From an uncultured Bacteroidia bacterium (GTDB lineage Bacteria > Bacteroidota > Bacteroidia > Bacteroidales > UBA932), in assembly GCA_902768985.1 (NCBI GenBank), contig CACXNA010000012.1, forward strand, positions 1 to 59,082: DNA of 59,082 nucleotides, in the 5' to 3' direction. The notes under the pieces are model-generated. The model was not told where the DNA came from. It ran no database searches and worked only from the letters and a program-made list of their open reading frames with translations. Shown here in pieces: positions 16,075-24,398 of the stretch. The position numbers and the translations under genes were made by a program. The first letter of the stretch is position 1; each line of letters starts with the position of its first letter.

Positions 16075-17407
16075 TCTGCGCGGAGGGCTTCAATAGGTCT
16101 GACACGAGAGGCCTTGCGGGCCGGGAACAAACCGGCCAGGGAGCCGGCGATGATGAGTACGAGCGTGGCCTCGATGGCAACGTCCAGCCCGACGGTCGGG
16201 TTGACGAACATGGCGATCTCCTCGTCCATGATGGACATGGAGGACTGCCCCACGGTCTTGTCCAGGATCGTGCAGGCGAACATGCCGAGCAGCATGCCGA
16301 CGTAGCCGAAGAAGGCCGTGATGGTGACGCTCTCCGCCAGGATCAGCTTCATGATGTCCCAGGGGCTCGCGCCGATGGCCTTGCGGATGCCGAATTCGTG
16401 CGTGCGCTCCTTGACGGTGATGAGCATGATGTTGCTCACGCCCACGATGCCGCCGAGCAGCGTCAGCAGGCCGAGGATCCACAGCGCCGTGGTGAGGATA
16501 TTGCGGCCCCTGTTCATCTGGAGGTCCTGCGAAAAGCGGTTCCAGATCCAGAGGGCGCGCCGGTCGTCCGGCGCGGCGCGGTGGCGCACATTCATCGTGG
16601 CGCGGAACTGATCCTCGAAGGCGTCGCTTTCGGCCTGGGAGTTCAGTCCGTGGAAGGTAAAGGTGATGTCGTCCACGACGCGGCCCTTTCCGTAGATGGT
16701 GCGGATGGTCGTGTAGGGCGCATAGACAGTATTGCTGTTGGACTCCTCGTTGGCCTTGGCGATGCCCACCACGCGGAAGGAGAAGTCGCCGATGCGGATG
16801 TATTTGCCGAGCAGGTCCTGCACGTGAACTTCCTTGCCGGAGGAGATGCCGAGACTCTTCGACGTGTTCCTGGCCGTGCCCATCCGGGCGCCGGAATCAC
16901 GAATCTCGTTGCCGAGCAGCGTTTCCGCCCGGTCTTCCGGCAGGACGACCACCTTGCGGCTTTCCTGAATGTCTTTTTCGTTCAGGAAGCGGCCGTAGAG
17001 AATCTCGATCTTGTCCATCTGCTGACGGGCGGGGAAGTTTCCCTCGATGCTGCCGGAGAAGTGTTTCTTGCCGTAGCTGACCGTGGCGCTCGTGCTCACG
17101 GAGGAGATGACCTGATCGATGTGGTCCGCGAAGACTTCGCTGCCGGTCAGTTGTACGTCGCGCTCGTCCAGGTCGATCCAGCGGCCTTCCTTGAGGCCGT
17201 CGTAGGGCTTGGACGTGCGGCCGCCGCCCACCTGCATCACGTTGGTGGCGAGGCCTTCGCTGCCCGTCATGAAGGCGTTCATCAGGCCGTTGCCGGCACC
17301 CAGCAGCACAATGAGCATGAAGATGCCCCACGACACCGCGAAGCCGGTGAGCGCGGTGCGGAGCTTGTTGCGCCGAATGCTTTCCCAGATTTCGGTAAGG
17401 ACGTCTC

Positions 17408-17411
<4 letters not shown>
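16071..17411 (-). CDS. MacB-like ABC transporter permease (first)
   Basis: A 446-residue paralog of the adjacent permease with the same architecture: helix 1 ([20 protein letters not shown]), a large periplasmic core, then [27 protein letters not shown] and three C-terminal helices ending RPIEALRAE. It overlaps the ATP-binding gene by 4 bases. Both permeases carry a short N-terminal amphipathic stretch (WESIRRNK / ADSLVRNK) typical of this family in Bacteroidota. Confidence 0.92.
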
Positions 17412-18130
<719 letters not shown>

Positions 18131-18157
18131 ATAGTGTCTTATTGAACTATTACACTG

Positions 18158-18187
18158 CAAAGGTACATATCTTTTTTTATTTTGCAA
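18158..18187 (-). promoter_or_regulatory. Promoter of the efflux operon
   Basis: On the minus strand TTG (18185-18187) is followed by 19 bases and TACCTTTG (18158-18165), an excellent Bacteroidota promoter match. The box ends 27 bases before the ATG at 18130, leaving a short leader. Confidence 0.75.
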
Positions 18188-18234
18188 TACAGCTGCAAAT
18201 TTTTTCATCTCTCCCGGCCGCCTTTCCCCTCCTC

Positions 18235-18283
18235 AGCGGCAATTTATTTTTCGTGCGATAGCGCGAAAAACCAAATTGCCGCT
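18235..18283. repeat. Long two-part inverted repeat in non-coding DNA
   Basis: Arms AGCGGCAATTT (18235-18245) and AAATTGCCGCT (18273-18283) pair over 11 bases. Inside them TTTTTCGTGC (18247-18256) pairs with GCGCGAAAAA (18261-18270) around a GATA loop with one wobble. A palindrome CGTTGCAACG (18285-18294), a small hairpin GCCCG-CGCA-CGGGC (about 18294-18307) and a flanking pair GGCCGCC/GGCGGCC (18216-18222, 18304-18310) add further structure. It is not followed by a T-tract, so it is unlikely to be a simple terminator. With 18317-18349 it is the main content of the 18131-18564 gene-free stretch. Confidence 0.7.
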
Positions 18284-18316
18284 TCGTTGCAACGCCCGCG
18301 CACGGGCGGCCTGGTT

Positions 18317-18349
18317 TTGCAAAGATAATAAATATTTATTGTCTTGCAA
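18317..18349. repeat. AT-rich imperfect palindrome upstream of the efflux promoter
   Basis: TTGCAA at each end frames a perfect 14-base palindrome AATAAATATTTATT, with a three-base imperfect step on either side. The element is strikingly AT-rich in a GC-rich genome. The left half also contains a minus-strand TATCTTTG (18320-18327), which could be an additional -7 box about 190 bases upstream of the efflux genes. It may be a binding site for a dimeric regulator; nothing identifies which. Confidence 0.5.
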
Positions 18350-18439
18350 TAATTATATATCGTTTTATTGAATTTCTTCGCTCTCCCTACTTTCTCTATC
18401 CTTATATTAGACGTACAAACTCATAAAAAGGTTAAAAAA

Positions 18440-18465
18440 AAGACAGCCTCTTTCGAAGCTGTCTT
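18440..18465 (-). terminator. Rho-independent terminator (leftward)
   Basis: An 8-bp stem AAGACAGC/GCTGTCTT with a 10-base loop, followed on the minus strand by a run of T. It ends the leftward transcript carrying the hemerythrin regulator, queH and the small membrane protein. The same 26 bases occur, in the opposite orientation, at 20417-20442. Confidence 0.8.
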
Positions 18466-18469
18466 CATT

Positions 18470-18553
18470 TTATTCGTAGAGCCGTTCGACCTGCTTGGTG
18501 AACTGGCGCCAGAGACCGGCGACGTTGTCCTGTGTGATTTTGGCCAGGTCCAC
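18470..18553 (-). pseudogene. Possible gene remnant (27-residue frame)
   Basis: From a GTG at 18553 the minus strand encodes VDLAKITQDNVAGLWRQFTK plus QVERLYE and a stop. It looks protein-like (amphipathic, no low complexity) but has no proper start or length. It sits between the stop of the 58-residue membrane protein and the terminator. It could be the tail of a decayed gene, or simply the 3' untranslated region of the transcript. Confidence 0.2.
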
Positions 18554-18564
18554 GCGCCGGGAGA

Positions 18565-18741
18565 TTAGATCTTGTCGCGGATCAGGAAATAGTAGACCAG
18601 GAAGCCCACCCAGCTGAAAGCCAGGACGGCGATGGCGAGGAGCACCTTGAAGAGGGGCTCGAGTTTGTTGTGCTTGAAGATGTCGAGCACGCACCAGACA
18701 GCGGCGATGACGCCGGCAATCCAAACGATAGTTGCAATCAT
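18565..18741 (-). CDS. 58-residue two-helix membrane protein
   Basis: A short gene: MIATIVWIAGVIAAVWCVLD, a polar turn (IFKHNKLEPLFK), then a second helix (VLLAIAVLAFSWVGFLVYYF) ending LIRDKI. Two transmembrane helices with a short positively charged loop resemble the PLDc_N-type small proteins common in Bacteroidota, where a conserved 'W..G...Y' lies in helix 2. The start lies 11 bases downstream of the queH stop, so it is probably co-transcribed and ends at the terminator at 18440. Function unknown. Confidence 0.75.
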   Translation of the reverse strand: MIATIVWIAGVIAAVWCVLDIFKHNKLEPLFKVLLAIAVLAFSWVGFLVYYFLIRDKI

Positions 18742-18752
18742 ACTTGTATTAA

Positions 18753-19316
18753 TTAAGGGTTATCATGTCTTGAAAATTCGCAGCCGCACCAGTTCTGGTT
18801 GTAGAAGCCCTGCTCCCGGATCACCTCGTTCCTCCGCTCCTGCAGTCCCCCTTTCCGCCAGTTCTGCGGCCACCACTGTATATCTTTACAACATTGATTT
18901 CCGATTTCATTCACCTGATCCAAGTCCTTCCAGCGGGAGGAAGCGAGGGTGGTGGCGACGACGGGGAGGCCGCGCCGGGCGGCGAAGCGGGCGGCGCGAT
19001 CGAGCCGGAAGCGGAAGCAGGCCGCGCAGCGGGCGCCGCGCTCCGGCTCACGCTCGAGCCCGCGGACCGCCGCCAGCCACGCGTCGTGGTCGTACTCGTC
19101 GGCCACGAGTTCCACGCCCATCTTATCGGCGTAGCGCTGCAGCTCCGCCAGGCGCAGGTCGTATTCCGCGCGCGGATAAATATTGGAATTGCTGAAGAAC
19201 ACCACGGGGCGGATCCCGCTGTCCCGGAGGCACTCCAGAATGGCCCCGGAACAAGGCGCGCAGCACGCGTGCAGCAGGATGTCCCGGGCCCCGCCCGGCG
19301 CTTCCACCTTCAGCAT
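18753..19316 (-). CDS. queH: Epoxyqueuosine reductase QueH
   Basis: QueH is the non-cobalamin enzyme that reduces epoxyqueuosine to queuosine in tRNA, using an iron-sulfur centre. The 187 residues carry the diagnostic cysteines: HACCAPC (C18, C19, C22), CAACFRFRL, the double Cys in GNQCCKD, and the C-terminal WCGCEFS. The frame extends much further upstream, but the ATG at 19316 overlaps the regulator's stop codon (TAATG), the expected coupled start. Its link to a di-iron-type regulator hints at iron or oxygen-related control (inference). Confidence 0.93.
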   Translation of the reverse strand: MLKVEAPGGARDILLHACCAPCSGAILECLRDSGIRPVVFFSNSNIYPRAEYDLRLAELQRYADKMGVELVADEYDHDAWLAAVRGLEREPERGARCAACFRFRLDRAARFAARRGLPVVATTLASSRWKDLDQVNEIGNQCCKDIQWWPQNWRKGGLQERRNEVIREQGFYNQNWCGCEFSRHDNP

Positions 19317-20254
19317 TATTCGATCTCTTTGATGTCGATCAGATTGTTCAGGATGGCGTACACCGTCAGGCCCGGCACCGTCTTGATGCCCGTCTTGCGG
19401 GTGATGTTCTTGCGGTGCGTGATCACGGTGTTGATGGAGATGTTGTGCTTGTCGGCAATCTCCTTGTTCAGCAGGCCCTGCGCCACGCTGACCAGGATCT
19501 CCTTCTCGCGCGCCGAGAGCTCCAGGTGCTCCTCCGCCTCGTCTTCCTGCACCCGGGCGCGCTCGCGGTAGCGCTGGGGATTCTCCAGCAGGCGCACCAT
19601 CGGCACCAGGATGTGGTCCTCGATGTAGGTATGGCATTTCAGGTCCTCCTGCAAAGCGAAGATCCACAGCAGCAGCTGCAGCCGCTCCATGGAGTCGCAG
19701 GCCGGCGGGAGCGATTTCATCACCAGGTTCTTGAAGTCGGAGAGCTTCTCGTCGATGTTGGAATGGTTCTCCTCGAAGCGGTCGATGCTGAATCCGCTCC
19801 GCTGGCGGCCGATCATCAGGTCCTGCACATACGGAATCACCTCTTCTTCCTCGAAACCGAAGTGGTTCTTGAGCTCCACCTTGTAGCCGCGGAAGAAGTC
19901 CCAGACTACCTCCTGCTGCTGCTTCGTGCACGGCGCCAGCAGGCGCGTGGTGGACGCCTCCATCTCCACAATGGCGCGGCTCAGATAGTAGTCATGCGAC
20001 TGGTGGAGGTAGCGGAGGATATCGCCCACATGGCTGCGGTGCAGCATCTCGACGGTCGGCTTGAAATCCGGGTGGGAATACACGTCGCACAGGAGAATGA
20101 GCGTGTCGGGGTCCAGGCCGCACTGGGAGCACGCCTCGGCCACCGTCTTCTCGCCGAAACAGCCGTCAATCCCCACGCGGGCCAGCACGCCGAGCAGCCT
20201 ATAATTGGCCTCGACGAGGTCCGCGACCTTCATACTACTGGTAAACTTGTCCAT
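19316..20254 (-). CDS. RIC/hemerythrin-like sensor fused to a LuxR-type DNA-binding domain
   Basis: A 312-residue one-component regulator. Residues 8-60 (VADLVEANYRLLGVLARVGI, then DGCFGEKTVAEAC) resemble the N-terminal domain of RIC/ScdA iron-centre repair proteins. Residues 70-235 form a four-helix hemerythrin-like bundle with candidate iron ligands in LHQSHDYYL, KNHFGFEEEEV, ENHSNIDEKL and KCHTYIEDH. Residues 248-312 are a LuxR/GerE helix-turn-helix (LSAREKEILVSVAQGLLNKE, INTVITHRKNI). It would sense oxygen, nitric oxide or iron state and act directly on DNA. A minus-strand TAATTTTG (20262-20269) ends 7 bases before the ATG, so it is likely leaderless; a later ATG at 20233 is an alternative start. 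Confidence 0.85.
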   Translation of the reverse strand: MDKFTSSMKVADLVEANYRLLGVLARVGIDGCFGEKTVAEACSQCGLDPDTLILLCDVYSHPDFKPTVEMLHRSHVGDILRYLHQSHDYYLSRAIVEMEASTTRLLAPCTKQQQEVVWDFFRGYKVELKNHFGFEEEEVIPYVQDLMIGRQRSGFSIDRFEENHSNIDEKLSDFKNLVMKSLPPACDSMERLQLLLWIFALQEDLKCHTYIEDHILVPMVRLLENPQRYRERARVQEDEAEEHLELSAREKEILVSVAQGLLNKEIADKHNISINTVITHRKNITRKTGIKTVPGLTVYAILNNLIDIKEIE

Positions 20255-20280
20255 ACTCTTACAAAATTACGCAAAATATT

Positions 20281-20311
20281 TTTGTGATTTACAGAAATAT
20301 CCCTATTTTTG
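20281..20311 (+). promoter_or_regulatory. Promoter of tRNA-Leu
   Basis: TTTG (20281-20284), exactly 19 bases, then TATTTTTG (20304-20311): a perfect Bacteroidota promoter. The following bases CAGTCCCAAA match the start region of the tRNA-Gln promoter exactly. Confidence 0.82.
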
Positions 20312-20327
20312 CAGTCCCAAAGTGCAT

Positions 20328-20410
20328 GCGGCAGTGGTGAAATGGTAGACACGCTACTTTGAGGGGGTAGTGGGCGTTGGCCTGTGTGAGTTCGAGTCTC
20401 ACCTGCCGCA
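20328..20410 (+). tRNA. tRNA-Leu (anticodon GAG)
   Basis: Class II tRNA with acceptor GCGGCAG/CTGCCGC, anticodon stem CTACT/GGTAG, loop TTGAGGG (anticodon GAG), a variable arm TGGGCGTTGGCCTG and a canonical T-loop TTCGAGT. The discriminator is A and CCA is not encoded. It has its own promoter and terminator and is monocistronic. Confidence 0.95.
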
Positions 20411-20416
20411 CTTGAA

Positions 20417-20446
20417 AAGACAGCTTCGAAAGAGGCTGTCTTTTTT
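20417..20446 (+). terminator. Rho-independent terminator of tRNA-Leu
   Basis: Stem AAGACAGC/GCTGTCTT with loop TTCGAAAGAG, then TTTT. The 26-base hairpin is identical in transcript sense to the leftward terminator at 18440-18465. Confidence 0.85.
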
Positions 20447-20579
20447 CGTTTAAGGCGAGTTTTCAATCAATTTGGGCCAGCCGTCCGTCAATCTGCAAGG
20501 CCCACCCAGCGCCCTCCATTGCTTATTCCCCGGAATAGTCTAAATTTACTGAAACATCCAAACTAATAATCTATTTGCC

Positions 20580-20759
20580 ATGAATAAGACTTTCCTCCTT
20601 ATCTGGGTCATCGTCCAACTGGCGCTTTTGCTCGTTGGCTGGGGATGGGTGTTCATTGACCGGAAGAACGTGGAGCGCAAGAAGGCCCCCTACATCCTGA
20701 TCACGCTCGGCGCGATCATGCTCGCGATCTTCATGTTCTTCTTCGTTCCGAAGATTTAA
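20580..20759 (+). CDS. 59-residue two-helix membrane protein
   Basis: MNKTFLLIWVIVQLALLLVG and IDRKNVERKKAPYILITLGA, continuing into a second hydrophobic helix and ending FFFVPKI. Two transmembrane helices flank a basic loop (DRKNVERKK), giving an N-out/C-out or reverse hairpin. The gene is short but its codon use matches neighbouring genes and the start codon follows an AT-rich leader. The next small membrane protein begins 11 bases after its stop, suggesting a two-gene operon. Function unknown. Confidence 0.65.
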   Translation: MNKTFLLIWVIVQLALLLVGWGWVFIDRKNVERKKAPYILITLGAIMLAIFMFFFVPKI

Positions 20760-20770
20760 CGTATTTCTTG

Positions 20771-20968
20771 ATGAACTCGAAACTGAACAAAAAGCAGATT
20801 GGCCAAATCGTCATAGCGTCTTTGGCACTGGTGCTGATTATCGTTTGGATCTTCCTGCCAGGGAGCATTTCCACCAAAGTCCTCGGCATCATCGCCAACG
20901 CCCTGTTGCTTCTATCCATGACTCTCTCCTTCATCGCTGAGGAGAAAAAGAAGAAGGAAGGCAAATAA
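20771..20968 (+). CDS. 65-residue two-helix membrane protein
   Basis: Starts MNSKLNKKQIGQIVIASLAL; a TTG three bases earlier is possible but less likely. Two hydrophobic segments (IVIASLALVLIIVWIFLP and VLGIIANALLLLSMTLSFI) precede a very basic tail EEKKKKEGK, placing the C-terminus in the cytoplasm. It lies head to tail with the 59-residue protein and converges on the Feo cluster, its stop directly abutting the stop of the Cys-rich gene. Function unknown. Confidence 0.65.
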   Translation: MNSKLNKKQIGQIVIASLALVLIIVWIFLPGSISTKVLGIIANALLLLSMTLSFIAEEKKKKEGK

Positions 20969-21127
20969 TTATTTCCCCTGGCAGTGGGGGCAACCCGTGC
21001 AGGTGCCGGAGCAGCCGGTCGAGGAGCCGCAGCCGCAGGAACTGCCGCCCGAGCGGCGCAGGACGCGGAGGGCCAGCACCAGGGCGGCCAGGACGAGCAG
21101 CAGGACGATGAGGGTGGGCAGGTTCAT
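20969..21127 (-). CDS. FeoB-associated Cys-rich membrane protein
   Basis: A 52-residue protein starting MNLPTLIVLLLVLAALVLAL, one membrane helix followed by a short tail packed with cysteines (SCGCGSSTGCSGTCTGCPHC). This is the standard FeoB-associated small protein of Bacteroidota and Firmicutes, thought to assist ferrous iron passage or to act as an FeoC-like partner. The frame is open upstream to 21205, but the ATG at 21127 is 4 bases after the feoAB stop and fits the family's length. Confidence 0.85.
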   Translation of the reverse strand: MNLPTLIVLLLVLAALVLALRVLRRSGGSSCGCGSSTGCSGTCTGCPHCQGK

Positions 21128-21131
21128 GGCA

Positions 21132-23459
21132 TCAGAAGAATAAACCCGCGACGAGGTAGGCCAGCCAGGCCACGACCCATGCCACAGCACATTGGAATAA
21201 GACAACCCAGATGGCCCATTTGCCGCTGAGCTCGCGCTTGACCGCGGCGATGGCGGCCACGCACGGCGTGTAGAGCAGGCAGAAGGCCAGCATCGGAATG
21301 GCGGTCAGCGCCGTCAGGGAGGCCGTGACATTCAGCACCTCCAGCGTCGCCACCACACTCTCCTTCGCCAGGAAACCCGTCACCAGCGCCGTCACCACGC
21401 GCCAGTCGCCCAGCCCGAGGGGCTGGAAGAGCGGTGCGAGCAGGCCGGCCACGGCCGCAAGCATGCTGTCACCCGGCTCCACGAGGCGGAGCCGGAAATC
21501 GAAACTCTGCAGAATCCAGATCACGATCGAAGCCACGAAGATCACCGTGAAAGCCCGCTGGAGGAAGTCCTTGGTCTTGTCCCACAGCAGATGGCCTACA
21601 TTCTTCGCGCCCGGCCAGCGATAGTTCGGCAGCTCCATCACGAAAGGCGCCGCGCCGTCCTTCTGGGGCAGCAGTTTGCCCACCAGCGCCACCACAACAC
21701 CAATCAGGATAGCAGACAGATAGAGGACAACCAGCACCAGGCCGCCGTGGCCCGGGAAGAAGGCGTCCGTGAAGAAAGCATAAATCGGAATCTTCGCCGA
21801 GCAACTGATGAACGGCGTCAGCAGGATGGTCATCCGGCGGTCGCGCGACGACGGCAGCGTGCGCGTGGACATCACCGCCGGCACACTGCAGCCGAAGCCG
21901 ATCAGCAGCGGCACGATGCTCCGGCCGCTCAGGCCGAGCCGGCGGAGCGCCTTGTCGGTCACGAAGGCGACGCGCGCCATGTAGCCGCTGTCCTCCAGGA
22001 TGGACAGGAAGAAGAACAGGATGATGATGATCGGGACGAAGCTGACCACCGTGCCCACGCCGCCGAAGACGCCGTCCACGACGAGCGAGCACACGGCCGG
22101 GGCCACGCCCCAGCGGTCCAGGCCCGCGCCGACGATGCCCGCGAGCCCCTGGATTCCCTGATCCAGCAGGTCCTGCAGCGGTGCGCCCAGCACGTCGATC
22201 GACAGCCAGATCACGCAGCACATGATGACCAGGAAAATGGGAATCGCCGTCCAGCGACCCGTCAGCACGCGGTCGATGCGGCGGCTGCGGCGGTATTCCT
22301 TGCTCTCACGCGGCTTCACGACGGTCTGCGCCGTCAGCTTGCGGATGAAGGCGAAACGCATGTCGGCCATGGCCGCGTTGCGGTCCAGGCCGCGCTCCTC
22401 CTCCATTTGCACGATGATGTGCTCCACCATCTCCTTCTCGTTGGGCTCCAGGGCCAGCGCTTTCTCGATGGCGGCGTCGCCCTCCACGAGGCGGCTCGCC
22501 GCGAAGCGCAGCGGGATGCCCGCACGCTCGGCGTGATCCTCGATGAGCTGCATCACGCCGTGCAGGCAGCGGTGCACCGCACCGCCGTGGTCATTCTTGT
22601 CGCAGAAGTCCTGGCGGGCCGGGCGCTCCTGGTAGCGCGCCACGTGCACGGCGTGCTCCACGAGCTCGTCGATACCCTCGTTCTTGGCGGCGGAAATCGG
22701 CACCACCGGGATGCCGAGGGCCTCCTCCATCTCGTTCACGCGGATGGATCCGCCGTTGTTCCGGACCTCGTCCATCATATTGAGCGCCAGTACCATCGGC
22801 GTGTCCAGCTCCATGAGCTGCATGGTCAGGTAGAGGTTGCGCTCGATGTTGCCGGCATCCACGATGTTAATGATGCCGCGCGGCTTCTCGTTCAGGATGA
22901 AATTGCGGGAGACGATCTCCTCGGAAGTATAGGGAGACAGCGAATAGATGCCCGGCAGGTCGGTCACGCTCGTCTCCGCGTGACCGCGGATCACGCCGTC
23001 CTTGCGGTCCACCGTCACACCCGGGAAGTTGCCCACGTGCTGGTTGGACCCGGTCAGCTGGTTGAAGAGCGTCGTCTTGCCGCAGTTCTGGTTGCCCGCG
23101 AGGGCAAAGGTCAGCTTGGTGCCGTCCGGCAGCGCATTCTCATGGGCTTTGTCGTGGTATTTGCCGCCTTCACCCAGACCCGGGTGGTCGGCGTCGTGGA
23201 CGGGGCGTTCCATCTCGGGAACCACTTCCTCCCCCGTCACCGGCTCGACCTTGATCTTCGCCGCGTCGGCGAGGCGCAGCGTGAGGGCGTAGCCGTTGAT
23301 GCGCAGCTCCATCGGGTCGCCGAGCGGGGCGTATTTGACCAGCTTCACCCGGGCGCCCGGGATGAGGCCCATATCCAGGAAATGCTGACGCAGGGACCCC
23401 TTGCCCCCGACCGTCAGGATGACGGCGCTGCCGCCGATGGGAAGTTCTTTCAGTGTCAT
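21132..23459 (-). CDS. feoB: Ferrous iron transporter, FeoA-FeoB fusion
   Basis: A 775-residue fusion. Residues 1-75 form FeoA (SH3-like; GSLRQHFLDMGLIPGARVKL). Residues 110-280 form the FeoB GTPase with G1 GNQNCGKTT, G3 DLPGIYS and G4 LNMMDE. After the dissociation-inhibitor domain comes the polytopic iron channel with the two Gate segments (around GFGCSVPAVMSTRTL and the C-terminal LLYTPCVAAIAAVKRE). It imports Fe2+ across the inner membrane. FeoA-FeoB fusion is usual in Bacteroidales. Its partner Cys-rich gene follows 4 bases downstream. Confidence 0.97.
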   Translation of the reverse strand: MTLKELPIGGSAVILTVGGKGSLRQHFLDMGLIPGARVKLVKYAPLGDPMELRINGYALTLRLADAAKIKVEPVTGEEVVPEMERPVHDADHPGLGEGGKYHDKAHENALPDGTKLTFALAGNQNCGKTTLFNQLTGSNQHVGNFPGVTVDRKDGVIRGHAETSVTDLPGIYSLSPYTSEEIVSRNFILNEKPRGIINIVDAGNIERNLYLTMQLMELDTPMVLALNMMDEVRNNGGSIRVNEMEEALGIPVVPISAAKNEGIDELVEHAVHVARYQERPARQDFCDKNDHGGAVHRCLHGVMQLIEDHAERAGIPLRFAASRLVEGDAAIEKALALEPNEKEMVEHIIVQMEEERGLDRNAAMADMRFAFIRKLTAQTVVKPRESKEYRRSRRIDRVLTGRWTAIPIFLVIMCCVIWLSIDVLGAPLQDLLDQGIQGLAGIVGAGLDRWGVAPAVCSLVVDGVFGGVGTVVSFVPIIIILFFFLSILEDSGYMARVAFVTDKALRRLGLSGRSIVPLLIGFGCSVPAVMSTRTLPSSRDRRMTILLTPFISCSAKIPIYAFFTDAFFPGHGGLVLVVLYLSAILIGVVVALVGKLLPQKDGAAPFVMELPNYRWPGAKNVGHLLWDKTKDFLQRAFTVIFVASIVIWILQSFDFRLRLVEPGDSMLAAVAGLLAPLFQPLGLGDWRVVTALVTGFLAKESVVATLEVLNVTASLTALTAIPMLAFCLLYTPCVAAIAAVKRELSGKWAIWVVLFQCAVAWVVAWLAYLVAGLFF

Positions 23460-23528
23460 CTATTCACAACTAACCAAGATGCAAAGATGGCACGCGCGCG
23501 CGACATGCGCAATACCCATTTATGGGGA

Positions 23529-24398
23529 TTATAGGAACGCCCCTTTCTGCTTGGACCGCTCCCGAAGCTCCTGCAGCTCCGGCAGGCGCTCGCGGAATTC
23601 CCGGATGAATTTCCAGGGGATAGAGGAGAGATTCTTCACGCCCATTCCGACCAGCTCCAGCGCCTCGCGGATGCGCATCCAGCGCCAGGAGCGGTTGGGG
23701 TTGCTGACCTTCACCACCGTCGCGATGCACTTCAACTGCATCTTCTTCTCGCGCGGCAGCTTGCGGCCGCCGCGGTCGTGCACGGCGCGGGCTGCCGGCA
23801 CCACGCCGCACTGCAGCCCGTGCCAGTGCAGGCGGTCGATCCAGTTGTCGTCTTCGCCGTACTGCTTGAAGGCCGGCGAGAAGCCGCCCACCGTCTCGAT
23901 GGCGCGGCGGCTGACCAGCCAGTGCGCCGCCATCACGAAGGGCACTTCCACGACCAGGCGGTCGTTGTGGTAGCCCTGCAGGGCGCGCTCCACGTATTTC
24001 CCGCATTTCTTGCGGAAACGCTTGTCGCGCCGCCCGCGCGCGTCCAGCTGCATCGGGCTCAGGATGCCCCACTCCTGCCGGTGCGCGTCCACGAGCTTCT
24101 CCAACGTATCCATTTCCAGCCAGGCGTCCTGGTTCAGCAGGTAGGCGAAGTCGTAGCCCTCGTCCAGGGCGATGCGCAGGCCGATGTTGTTGGCCGCGCC
24201 GAAGCCCAGGTTCTCGCCCGTCTCGATGATGCGCGTGCGCGGCCAGTCCGTACGGACCAGCGGCAGCGTGCCGTCGGTCGAGCCGTTGTCGATCAGCAGC
24301 ACGTCGGCCGGGAGGGAGGATTTCTCTACGCTCTTCAGGCCCTTCTTGATCCACTTCAGGGCGTTGTAGGTGACGATGATGACGAGGATCTTAGGCAT
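23529..24398 (-). CDS. Family 2 glycosyltransferase (rhamnosyltransferase-like)
   Basis: A 289-residue GT-A fold enzyme. ILVIIVTYNALKWIKKGLKS opens the nucleotide-binding half, LLIDNGSTDGT follows, and LLNQDAWLEMD supplies the metal-binding acidic motif. C-terminal segments (RRAIETVGGFSPAFKQYGED and the D near HWHGL) match the rhamnosyl/N-acetylglucosaminyl GT2 groups. The start overlaps the previous GT2 gene by 8 bases, so the pair are co-translated. It presumably extends a cell-surface glycan; donor and acceptor are unknown. Confidence 0.88.
   Translation of the reverse strand: MPKILVIIVTYNALKWIKKGLKSVEKSSLPADVLLIDNGSTDGTLPLVRTDWPRTRIIETGENLGFGAANNIGLRIALDEGYDFAYLLNQDAWLEMDTLEKLVDAHRQEWGILSPMQLDARGRRDKRFRKKCGKYVERALQGYHNDRLVVEVPFVMAAHWLVSRRAIETVGGFSPAFKQYGEDDNWIDRLHWHGLQCGVVPAARAVHDRGGRKLPREKKMQLKCIATVVKVSNPNRSWRWMRIREALELVGMGVKNLSSIPWKFIREFRERLPELQELRERSKQKGAFL

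Noticed and set aside
20255-20275. A lone TTTGCGTA-type half-site (minus) near the hemerythrin regulator promoter
   Set aside because: There is no second half-site at 21 bases and no -7 box at 32 bases, so it is not included in the operator set.
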